From a virus, in the IMG/VR virus record IMGVR_UViG_3300013120_000185, positions 1 through 40,961 of that record: a stretch of 40,961 nt of DNA. One strand, written 5' to 3'. The notes beneath the pieces are model-generated. The model searched no databases. It saw only the letters and a list, made by a program, of their open reading frames with translations, and had not been told where the DNA came from. Of the stretch, positions 7,360-13,906 are shown one piece after another. The translations under genes and the position numbers were made by a program. Within the stretch, counting starts at the first letter, position 1, and each line of letters opens with the position of its first letter.

Positions 7360-7551
7360 ATGGAAGGGGAGGTCATGCCGTGGCAAGACGAGGATATAAG
7401 AGTCTTAGCCAACTTTGTTGAAAGGTGGGCGAAAGAGAGGAACATAACGTTTATAAGGATAACAATCAATATCCGTGAAGACGTTAAGCATATTGACATT
7501 AACCAAGGCTATATAAGGAGAGAGATTTTTAAAGATTTAGATACCGATTAG
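7360..7551 (+). CDS. Hypothetical protein, start uncertain
   Basis: An ORF of up to 63 residues. ATG 7360 lacks a ribosome-binding site; ATG 7375 follows AGGGGAGG but at only two bases, which is tight. The product has a beta-alpha pattern (NITFIRITINIREDVKHIDI). It lies between the recombinase and the stepped hairpin. Function unknown. Confidence 0.45.
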   Translation: MEGEVMPWQDEDIRVLANFVERWAKERNITFIRITINIREDVKHIDINQGYIRREIFKDLDTD

Positions 7552-7630
7552 ACGCTGGGTGAATGACACAGGCGTTGTTTGGAAGTTAAAGGGTAGCAGA
7601 GACTACCTACTTTTGAGCAACGCTTTTTTT
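7552..7630 (+). terminator. Long stepped hairpin with T-tract, possibly an attenuator
   Basis: GCGTTG (7572-7577) pairs with CAACGC (7618-7623), GGAAGT (7581-7586) with ACTTTT (7609-7614, using G-T pairs) and GGGTAG (7591-7596) with CTACCT (7603-7608) around the loop CAGAGA; seven T follow at 7624-7630. This is a Rho-independent terminator-like structure just upstream of the sigma-like gene. Upstream ACGC (7552-7555) could instead pair with GCGT (7572-7575), giving a competing hairpin, so it may act as an attenuator or be a short RNA gene. The terminator call is well supported, the switching is inference. Confidence 0.7.
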
Positions 7631-7649
7631 ATTAGAGAGGGGTATCTAA

Positions 7650-8150
7650 ATGGATTACCTACAAATTTATAAGAAAGTGGAACCAAAAGTACGAATATAC
7701 TTCAGCCAGTTCGAAGATTACTATCGTGCTAATGCTCTTGATTATAAAGATTTAAGACAAGAAGTTATGTTAATGATTTGGAAACTGATAGAGGATAATC
7801 CTGATAAGAACGAATTAGATATGATAAAGTTTGCTACAAAAGCGACCAGAAACCTGTTGCTTAATCTTAAACGCAAGTCCGTGAAGCATTTGAACAAAAT
7901 TCCTATTGATGAAGTGTATGAAGGTAATCAGAGTTTTACTATCTACAATAATCCTACTGTTGTATTAGATATGCTAAGGAATAGAATATCCGACAAAGAG
8001 TATGCTGTTTTGAGCGGGATACTTTTGGAAGGAAAAACTCAAAATGAGATAGCTAAAAGTATAGGGCTTTCAAAAGCCAGAGTCGGACAGATTTATGCAC
8101 GACTGCTAAAAAAAGTAGAAAAATTTATAAAAAAGTCCTTTACTTTATAG
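7650..8150 (+). CDS. RNA polymerase sigma factor-like protein
   Basis: A 166-residue protein with a region-2-like segment at about 31-76 (DYKDLRQEVMLMIWKLI ... NLLLNLKRK) and a region-4 helix-turn-helix at about 118-157 (LLEGKTQNEIAKSIGLSKAR, then VGQIYARLLKKV). It lacks regions 1 and 3, like ECF/phage sigma factors. It should redirect host RNA polymerase to phage promoters. It sits just after the hairpin/T-tract, and the class B promoter-like element starts inside its 3' end, suggesting a regulatory link (inference). GAGAGGGGTATCTAA precedes the ATG. Confidence 0.8.
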   Translation: MDYLQIYKKVEPKVRIYFSQFEDYYRANALDYKDLRQEVMLMIWKLIEDNPDKNELDMIKFATKATRNLLLNLKRKSVKHLNKIPIDEVYEGNQSFTIYNNPTVVLDMLRNRISDKEYAVLSGILLEGKTQNEIAKSIGLSKARVGQIYARLLKKVEKFIKKSFTL

Positions 8151-8173
8151 GGTCAAAAAGGTAGATATATAAT
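8129..8173 (+). promoter_or_regulatory. Class B phage promoter-like element
   Basis: A-tract (8129-8134), GTCCTTTACTTT, then GTAG (8161-8164) running into ATATATAAT with TATAAT at 8168-8173. A near-identical element with the same 27-base distance from A-tract to GTAG occurs at 15820-15865. There is no canonical -35. It overlaps the last codons of the sigma-like gene and would start a transcript across the AT-rich spacer into the sliding clamp gene. Confidence 0.7.
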
Positions 8174-8196
8174 GGTGGTCATCCGTTGGTACAATA

Positions 8197-8313
8197 TATG
8201 TTATAAAGAAATACACAACGAAGTTCATTATCATATTATTACATAACGTATTAACATTGATAATGGATAATATATAGATGTAATATGTTATAACGAATTA
8301 ACGTTATAACGAA
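8197..8313. repeat. Iteron-like repeats in AT-rich spacer
   Basis: The 11-mer GTTATAACGAA occurs at 8287-8297 and 8303-8313, and GTTATAAAGAA at 8200-8210. The first and third share a longer context (ATATGTTATAAnGAA at 8197-8210 and 8284-8297). GTTATAAC is itself palindromic. The repeats lie in a 179-bp noncoding, very AT-rich stretch (8151-8329) right before the clamp gene. They could be an origin, a DNA-unwinding region or an operator; the sequence alone does not decide. Confidence 0.6.
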
Positions 8314-8329
8314 ATATGGGAGGCAGGGA

Positions 8330-9046
8330 ATGAGCAAAATGAAGGTAAGGAAGCAAAAACTGACCAATTTGTTCAATTTGATAGCAATGAAAGGAGCAAT
8401 AGAAAATAAAGAAGCTCTTCTGTCAGTCAGTAAAACTGAAATAATTACCAGAGTAGTTTCAGAGAACAATATCGTAGCTTGTAGAGCAGTACTGAAGGGC
8501 GAATTTGACGATTGGGGGGAAGTAGGGATAGACGATTTGATATTACTGAAGAACTTTATCAACTCGTTGAACGTAGAGGAAGTCGATATGGAAAAGCTGG
8601 AGAACAAGATAAATATCAAATCTGATAAAATTAAATTCTCTTGCGTTCTCCGTAATCCCAAGTACATAGTCAACACGTTTCCAGAGGACAAATATACGAC
8701 TTGGAAAGAAAAGAGTACTGGGAACGAATTTGTTGTATCCCAGAAAACCGTGAAGGAGATAATACAACATTTCAACACAATCTCACCAAATGAGCTGACA
8801 CTCAACGGCTCAGAAAAAACAATCAAACTAAAATTAGAGAATAACCAGAACGAACTCGTAGTAGACATTAGCATAGACCAAGAAGTGAAACCATTCAAGG
8901 TAAAACTCGCTCCGTTGTTCATAGATTTCTTGTCTACTGTAGAGGGAGATTTGACCGTGTCTGTAAAAGATGAAGGGTCTCCAGTATATGCTAAGGTCAA
9001 ACACGAAGACTGTGAGGTGGAGTATATAATAGCTCCACTCAATTAG
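8330..9046 (+). CDS. DNA polymerase sliding clamp (PCNA/gp45-like)
   Basis: A 238-residue protein with the length and strand pattern of a two-domain PCNA/gp45-type clamp. The ending VYAKVKHEDCEVEYIIAPLN resembles the last strands of PCNA (...y.iAP). Such clamps form trimeric rings tethering polymerase and other factors to DNA. The immediate downstream genes include a clamp-loader ATPase, which strongly supports the call. ATG 8330 follows GGGAGGCAGGGA. No pairwise motif is decisive, so structure comparison would be the proper test. Confidence 0.75.
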   Translation: MSKMKVRKQKLTNLFNLIAMKGAIENKEALLSVSKTEIITRVVSENNIVACRAVLKGEFDDWGEVGIDDLILLKNFINSLNVEEVDMEKLENKINIKSDKIKFSCVLRNPKYIVNTFPEDKYTTWKEKSTGNEFVVSQKTVKEIIQHFNTISPNELTLNGSEKTIKLKLENNQNELVVDISIDQEVKPFKVKLAPLFIDFLSTVEGDLTVSVKDEGSPVYAKVKHEDCEVEYIIAPLN

Positions 9047-9054
9047 GAGGAGCA

Positions 9055-9156
9055 ATGACACCAATAACACCCTATGAAATAATAGCACTCGGTGGGTGTT
9101 TAATATTTGGATTTATCATCGGAGTACTAATAGGGAGGTGGAGTAAAGGGGATTGA
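9055..9156 (+). CDS. Single-span membrane peptide
   Basis: A 33-residue ORF after TTAGGAGGAGCA. One hydrophobic segment (about residues 8-27) is followed by a short basic tail, RWSKGD. Probably an inner-membrane peptide; no family recognised. Confidence 0.5.
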   Translation: MTPITPYEIIALGGCLIFGFIIGVLIGRWSKGD

Positions 9157-9157
9157 A

Positions 9158-9322
9158 ATGAACAAAAAGTGCAAACATTGCGAACACTTAGAATTTATGA
9201 AGGGAGATAAATATTCAATAGCTTATTATTGTCACAAATACAAAGAATTCTTACCTATATATGATAATGCTATATTAAGCAAGATAAAAGTTAGAAGGTT
9301 AAAGAAGTGTAAGGAGGATTAA
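9158..9322 (+). CDS. Small Cys/His protein, hypothetical
   Basis: A 54-residue ORF with CKHCEH at residue 5, CHKY at residue 25 and a late single Cys, a likely metal-binding knuckle followed by a basic helix. It lies one base after the previous stop and two bases ahead of the clamp-loader gene. Function unknown. Confidence 0.55.
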   Translation: MNKKCKHCEHLEFMKGDKYSIAYYCHKYKEFLPIYDNAILSKIKVRRLKKCKED

Positions 9323-9323
9323 T

Positions 9324-10235
9324 ATGACAGAGCTACAAGACCTGATATTCATAGAGAAATATCGTCCAGATAAATTTGAAGATTTGATTTTAGCGAATAA
9401 GTCGTTGATAGTAAAGTACTTAGATAAACCAAAGACTATGCCTTCCTTTATATTCTATTCAGCACGACCTGGCACTGGCAAGACTTCTACTGCTAAGATA
9501 ATTATCAAAGCTCTGGGCTGTGACGCATTATTGATTAACTCTTCTGATGAAAGGGGGATAGATACGATACGAGACAAGATAAAGCTGTTCTCTCGGTCTT
9601 TGTCAACCGATACCAATATCAAACGTTGCATCTTCCTTGATGAGGCAGACGGACTGACTAAACAAGCTCAAGATAGTTTAAGGAACTTAATGGAAGCTTA
9701 CTCCGATAACTGTTTCTTTATCTTCAGTTGTAACGATATCAATAAGATTATAGAACCATTACGGAGTAGGTGTAACGAAATAAACTTTGAGCATCCGAAC
9801 AAAGCAGACATAGTCGCAAGGCTTTGTCAGATAATAGATAACGAGAAATTAGAGGTAGAGGATTTAGAAGTGGAGAAGTTAGTAGACACGTTCTACCCAG
9901 ATATCCGAAGTATGATAGTTAGACTACAACAGTACTCCATAGACAAGACTCCTCTTAGCTTTGCGGAACAAGAGTTTGAAGAGTTTCTAACTTTAATGAA
10001 GAAGCACGATGTAAAAGCTGTCTATGAGAAGGTATATTCAGGAACATTTCCTGTTATGGAGTTCAACAAGTGGATGTTTGAGAGAGTCTTTGCTAACTAC
10101 GACAAAATAGGACTGGAAGAGGCTTCCAGAATAGTATTGAGATTGGCTGATACCGAGAAGTACTGGAATATGGGAGCAAATTTAGAAATAATTTTCATAG
10201 CTAACACTTTGGAAATTATGAAGGGACTAAAATGA
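9324..10235 (+). CDS. Clamp loader small subunit (RFC-small/gp44-like AAA+ ATPase)
   Basis: A 303-residue AAA+ protein with the loader opening EKYRPDKFEDLI, Walker A RPGTGKTS (48-55), a Walker B DEAD box (106-109) and the SRC arginine-finger motif (148-150, PLRSRCNEI). It uses ATP to open the sliding clamp and place it on primed DNA. It lies just downstream of the clamp. The residue before the P-loop is Ala (SARPGTGK) rather than the usual GPPGTGK, a small oddity. AAGGAGGATTAAT precedes the ATG. Confidence 0.9.
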   Translation: MTELQDLIFIEKYRPDKFEDLILANKSLIVKYLDKPKTMPSFIFYSARPGTGKTSTAKIIIKALGCDALLINSSDERGIDTIRDKIKLFSRSLSTDTNIKRCIFLDEADGLTKQAQDSLRNLMEAYSDNCFFIFSCNDINKIIEPLRSRCNEINFEHPNKADIVARLCQIIDNEKLEVEDLEVEKLVDTFYPDIRSMIVRLQQYSIDKTPLSFAEQEFEEFLTLMKKHDVKAVYEKVYSGTFPVMEFNKWMFERVFANYDKIGLEEASRIVLRLADTEKYWNMGANLEIIFIANTLEIMKGLK

Positions 10236-10783
10236 ACAAAATAATTATAGTAGTGGCTCATTTTGTAGCTGTAGTTTTGGTAGGTTGGATTTGCGGTTTG
10301 TTAGGAAGCTGGGCAGGAGCAGACGGAACAGATAAAAACTGGAGACGAATTTTGATTCCTGCAATATTGGCAGTGTTAGCGATAGTCTACGCAGGGTGGT
10401 GGGCTGTGACTGTAGGGCTTATAGGTTTTGTATTTGCAATAGGTTATGGAATTCCTGACGAGAATGACCCAGAAGGAAGCACACTAGGGGGGTTTGTCTA
10501 CCGACATATAGCAAATCAAGATATGTTTGCGTCTAATTTGATAACGAGAGGTATTATCGGTTTACTGGCAGGAGTAAGCTTACTTTCTATACCTCTTCTC
10601 ACGGGAAGTTGGATATTCTACACAGCTGAATGTCTTTTGATAATCGCTACTTATGTCATGTTCGGTGCGATAGTACACAATGAAGGTACGTTTGAGTTCA
10701 AAGGCAAAGAGCTACTTTGGGAAGAATATATGATATACTTTTGGGTAGGGTTTATATCAGCAAGTCTTATCTTTTTCAGCTAA
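10232..10783 (+). CDS. Multi-pass phage membrane protein
   Basis: A 183-residue protein with about five or six hydrophobic spans and a conserved-looking cytoplasmic/loop signature GYGIPDENDPEGSTLGGFVYR, which resembles a phage membrane-protein family of unknown role. Start overlaps the clamp-loader stop (ATGA). It sits between two replication genes, so a role in anchoring replication to the membrane is possible but unsupported. Confidence 0.7.
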   Translation: MNKIIIVVAHFVAVVLVGWICGLLGSWAGADGTDKNWRRILIPAILAVLAIVYAGWWAVTVGLIGFVFAIGYGIPDENDPEGSTLGGFVYRHIANQDMFASNLITRGIIGLLAGVSLLSIPLLTGSWIFYTAECLLIIATYVMFGAIVHNEGTFEFKGKELLWEEYMIYFWVGFISASLIFFS

Positions 10784-10797
10784 TATATGGAGAATAT

Positions 10798-11181
10798 ATG
10801 AATTTTTTCGACATTATAAAGACGATATATCAAAAAGACAGGCGAATATATGACCATACTATGCAACTGAACATCACTTTAAATAAATGGCTGGGTTTCG
10901 ACCCACATAATATCGCTATCATTAAAAACCTCATGCCGTATATGTTCTATATAGAAACTAAACACTATTACTATCTTCTTTATTTCGGCATACCCAAGAG
11001 GATGAAAGTACCTTTCTTCAAGAAGATACCGAAAGAGAAAGAGAAGGAGAGCAAGCTATTTGAGAAGTTGCGATACGTTTTAGGCTGGAGTAAGAGGGAA
11101 TTAGAGTTTCAACGTCCAATATTGGATGCTCTAATTTCGTCCAATGAAAAATATTGGAAAAAAGAATTGGGGGTAAAATGA
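10798..11181 (+). CDS. Possible clamp loader A subunit (gp62-like)
   Basis: A 127-residue protein; ATG 10798 follows TATATGGAGAATAT. The segment LNKWLGFDPHNIAIIKNLMP, then YMFYIETKHYYYLLYFGIPK and a Lys-rich PFFKKIPKEKEK, has the rhythm I recall for the short phage clamp-loader A (gp62-type) proteins: N-[RK]-[WY]-L-S ... yYlLl..iPK ... kkIkK. Its place just after the clamp and the loader ATPase, separated only by a membrane protein, fits. Sequence similarity in that family is low, so treat as tentative. Confidence 0.5.
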   Translation: MNFFDIIKTIYQKDRRIYDHTMQLNITLNKWLGFDPHNIAIIKNLMPYMFYIETKHYYYLLYFGIPKRMKVPFFKKIPKEKEKESKLFEKLRYVLGWSKRELEFQRPILDALISSNEKYWKKELGVK

Positions 11182-11504
11182 GTCTTGATAACTTTTTGAC
11201 TGACGAGCAGAAACTCGGAGATAACTACGAGAAGTTTTTGAAACTGAAGGCACAGTTTGAGAAAGAGGGAATCCCAGAGAATATAGCTACTTATAAGGCT
11301 TCTGCAGTACTCACTCCTAACACCTTGGAGAAGATAAAGCTGGCAGTAAAGAACGAAGAAGGGCTTAGATATGGGGTTACTTTTTTCTTTGATGATGAGG
11401 AAGACCTGAAGTTATTAGGAAAGTATTTCTATTATAACCCTCATATTAAACAAGTTAAAGATGGCAAGTTATTAATAGAACTGCTCAAACTGATGGAGAA
11501 ATAG
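11178..11504 (+). CDS. Hypothetical protein
   Basis: A 108-residue protein coupled to the previous gene (ATGA at 11178). Mainly helical at the N-terminus, with YGVTFFFDDEEDLKLLGKYF and a beta-alpha C-terminus. The tail resembles a small ferredoxin-like unit but no family is recognised. Location suggests a replication accessory. Confidence 0.6.
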   Translation: MSLDNFLTDEQKLGDNYEKFLKLKAQFEKEGIPENIATYKASAVLTPNTLEKIKLAVKNEEGLRYGVTFFFDDEEDLKLLGKYFYYNPHIKQVKDGKLLIELLKLMEK

Positions 11505-11630
11505 ATGAAAATAGAACACATTTGGGTAAGAGAGGATAACGAAATTATCTTCTTTTTCTGGTTGGAGTGTTGGGAAGACTTGGCGGTGTACGGGAATCCA
11601 AAAGAATATTTTAAAGGAAAAGGAAAATGA
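11505..11630 (+). CDS. Tiny hypothetical protein
   Basis: A 41-residue ORF starting directly after the previous stop, with a TGATGGAGAAATAG leader. Rich in aromatics (WVREDNEIIFFFWLECWEDL). Its stop overlaps the next start (ATGA). Confidence 0.5.
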   Translation: MKIEHIWVREDNEIIFFFWLECWEDLAVYGNPKEYFKGKGK

Positions 11631-11812
11631 AAATATCTGACGTAATTAAAGGAGTGATAAAAGATTTCTCTGGGCAAGGTTCACCAGGAGTGATGCCTCT
11701 GAATTATAAGGAAGCTCTTGAAGAGATGACAAAAATAGTTGAACAATATAAAAAAGGAGCATATAAGAAAGGTTATCACGATGCTCTTAATGGTAGACCT
11801 TACAAAATATAG
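11627..11812 (+). CDS. Hypothetical protein
   Basis: A 61-residue ORF with AAAGGAAAAGGAAA ahead of the ATG and coupling to the upstream stop. The C-terminal YKKGAYKKGYHDALNG stretch is typical of short helical phage proteins. No function. Confidence 0.55.
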   Translation: MKISDVIKGVIKDFSGQGSPGVMPLNYKEALEEMTKIVEQYKKGAYKKGYHDALNGRPYKI

Positions 11813-11820
11813 GAGGAGAG

Positions 11821-11967
11821 ATGAATAATTTATGGGAAGGAATCGGAATAGCTCTCACAATATTAGCTCTGGCATTTTTTATGAGAAGTTGCGTAGCTGG
11901 AATCGAAGAAAGACCTTTGTTTGGGAAGGATGGAGCAATCATTAACGCAGGGGAGGTGGCTAAATGA
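11821..11967 (+). CDS. Single-span membrane protein, hypothetical
   Basis: A 48-residue ORF after ATAGGAGGAGAG. A hydrophobic segment at about residues 7-22 precedes a short polar tail; the Cys at 24 does not form a convincing lipobox. Its stop overlaps the methyltransferase-like start. Confidence 0.5.
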   Translation: MNNLWEGIGIALTILALAFFMRSCVAGIEERPLFGKDGAIINAGEVAK

Positions 11968-12587
11968 GAGAAATAATATGCACCAATGCGATACGTTGGC
12001 TAGAGGAACAACCAGATAACAGTTTGCCTTCCGCAGTTACAGGCATACCTGATACGCACACGATACAAAAAGATATGACTACAGCAGAGTATATGCAATT
12101 TATCCGAATTGCTTCTAGTCTTATTATGAAAAAAGTAAGACCCGACCAATACTGTATCTTTATACTGACCGACAGAAAAGGAGACGGAATCTGGATAGAT
12201 AAAGGACATCAGATTATTGATATGGCTTTAAGTCTTGATATGAAACAGTTATGGCATAAAATAATAGTCAACAAACAGTCCGTGAATTTTATTATGGCAA
12301 GCTATTCTCATTTCTTATGTTTTTCTAAGGCAGGAACTCCTGGCAAACCTACTCCTGACGTAATGGAGAGGGGAGATATCGTATATAGATATGCGACAGG
12401 ACAAATTCCTACAAGAATAGCTATTGAATTTTTAGCGGGAAAAACTGATACAGTTCTAGACCCGTTTGTTGGACAAGGAACTGTAGTAGCTATGGCTAAC
12501 GCTTACGGCATGAAAGGGATAGGTATAGATATAGACCCTGAACAATGCGAGAAAGCAAAATTACTGAAACTGGAGAAACCGATATGA
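11964..12587 (+). CDS. SAM-dependent methyltransferase-like protein (beta-class order)
   Basis: A 207-residue protein. The C-terminus carries an AdoMet-binding motif, VLDPFVGQGTVV (164-175) followed by GIGIDIDPEQC, as in N4/N6 amino-methyltransferases of permuted (beta) order. The N-terminal catalytic-loop position reads AVTGIPD (24-30) instead of the usual [DNS]PP[YF]. That resembles a TSLPD-type variant in poorly studied bacterial methyltransferase-like proteins (recollection). The substrate could be DNA, RNA or a small molecule. It overlaps the radical SAM gene by four bases, and GGGGAGGTGG precedes its start. Confidence 0.75.
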   Translation: MREIICTNAIRWLEEQPDNSLPSAVTGIPDTHTIQKDMTTAEYMQFIRIASSLIMKKVRPDQYCIFILTDRKGDGIWIDKGHQIIDMALSLDMKQLWHKIIVNKQSVNFIMASYSHFLCFSKAGTPGKPTPDVMERGDIVYRYATGQIPTRIAIEFLAGKTDTVLDPFVGQGTVVAMANAYGMKGIGIDIDPEQCEKAKLLKLEKPI

Positions 12588-13906
12588 AAAGTTACGGAAG
12601 TCCCAGAATAAGTAGCGAATTTAAGGATTGTAGTTTACCTCTAACCTTTGACCAGTACAGTAGATGCACGTTTGGTTGTCAATATTGTTTCGGTGTCCAG
12701 TTTAAGAAATGTAATCCTGCTGTAATTAAGTCCCCCGATTTGGGAGCAGTAAATGCTAAGTTTCTTAACGGAGTACTTAGAGGAGATAAACCAGACAACC
12801 CCTATTACAAGAACTTCTATAAGAATAGATTTGTTTTTCACTGGGGCGGACTAACCGAACCATTTTGTCATTTAGAAAAGAAGCTAGGTGTTGGATTAGA
12901 GGTAATGAAAACCTTGGCGGACTTGAAATATCCGACTCTCTTTTCTACCAAAGGAGTTTCTATGTTCCTTGATATGAAGGAATATAGAGACATGTTTGAG
13001 AAATGTAGGGAAAAGAAGACATTGGCTTTCCAGATATCTATCATAGTTTATGATGACCAGAAATCTCTGGAGATAGAACCGAATACTCCTAAAACTTCAG
13101 AACGATTAAAGGCGATGAAGACCTTATCAGATATGGGCTTTTACACTATCCTCAGATTGAGACCCTTTATTATAGGGCTTACAGACGTAGGCTTAGAACA
13201 GCTACTTATAGAATCAAAAAACGCTGGAGCGAAGGCTGTTTCTATGGAGTTTTTTGCTTTAGACGAGAGGGTAGTGCCTCAACTGACGAACCGCTTAAAA
13301 ACGATAAGTGAGTTGACTAATTTGGACATACAACCTTTCTATAAGAAGCTTTCCCCTAATGAAAGAGGAACGTATATGCGGTTGAGCCGAGACGTTAAGG
13401 AACATTTTATGAAAAGACTATATGTTAAGTGTAGAGAGCTAGGTTTGGTCATCAGTATATCCGACCCAGATTTTAAGGAACTAAATGATACAGGCTGTTG
13501 TTGCGGTTTACCAGAAGAATATCCCGCTAACCCAGAATTCACAAATTGGAGCAAAGGACAGCTAACGCACCATTTGAAAGAACTGCGAAAGAGATATTGG
13601 AATTCTAATGGAGACGACAAACTCCTGTATTTTGAGGATGTTAGAGCTGACGTTGCTAATAAGTGGATGGACGAATACGAATATTCTAGCGACAGTATCA
13701 AGTTTTGGCAAGCCGATTATAGCCGACTGAATACTGGTCATATCAGAGAATTTATCACTTCTTGGAACAGTCTCCGCAGTCCCGATAACCCGTATAATTA
13801 CTTCCATGGCAAACTCAAGCCTGTAGACGTGAAGAACAACAAAATAGTCTTTGAATATGTACCAAGCCCGTATGAATATCGCTGGAGAAAGGAAGGCATA
13901 TTGTGA
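12584..13906 (+). CDS. Spore-photoproduct-lyase-like radical SAM enzyme
   Basis: A 440-residue protein with a radical SAM cluster C28-x3-C32-x2-C35 (RCTFGCQYCF) and an overall layout like SplB-type proteins, with FHWGGLTEPF and FSTKG barrel segments. A CCCG cluster at about residue 305 could bind a second metal. The enzyme should cleave AdoMet to a deoxyadenosyl radical. SplB repairs spore photoproduct in DNA, but phage SPL-like proteins are mostly uncharacterised. It is translationally coupled to both the methyltransferase-like and thymidylate-synthase-like genes, which points to one pathway (inference). Confidence 0.8.
   Translation: MKSYGSPRISSEFKDCSLPLTFDQYSRCTFGCQYCFGVQFKKCNPAVIKSPDLGAVNAKFLNGVLRGDKPDNPYYKNFYKNRFVFHWGGLTEPFCHLEKKLGVGLEVMKTLADLKYPTLFSTKGVSMFLDMKEYRDMFEKCREKKTLAFQISIIVYDDQKSLEIEPNTPKTSERLKAMKTLSDMGFYTILRLRPFIIGLTDVGLEQLLIESKNAGAKAVSMEFFALDERVVPQLTNRLKTISELTNLDIQPFYKKLSPNERGTYMRLSRDVKEHFMKRLYVKCRELGLVISISDPDFKELNDTGCCCGLPEEYPANPEFTNWSKGQLTHHLKELRKRYWNSNGDDKLLYFEDVRADVANKWMDEYEYSSDSIKFWQADYSRLNTGHIREFITSWNSLRSPDNPYNYFHGKLKPVDVKNNKIVFEYVPSPYEYRWRKEGIL

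Noticed and set aside
8251-9042. Long minus-strand ORF opposite the clamp gene
   Set aside because: It mirrors the clamp coding frame, has a hydrophobic low-complexity product and no ribosome-binding site; a shadow ORF.
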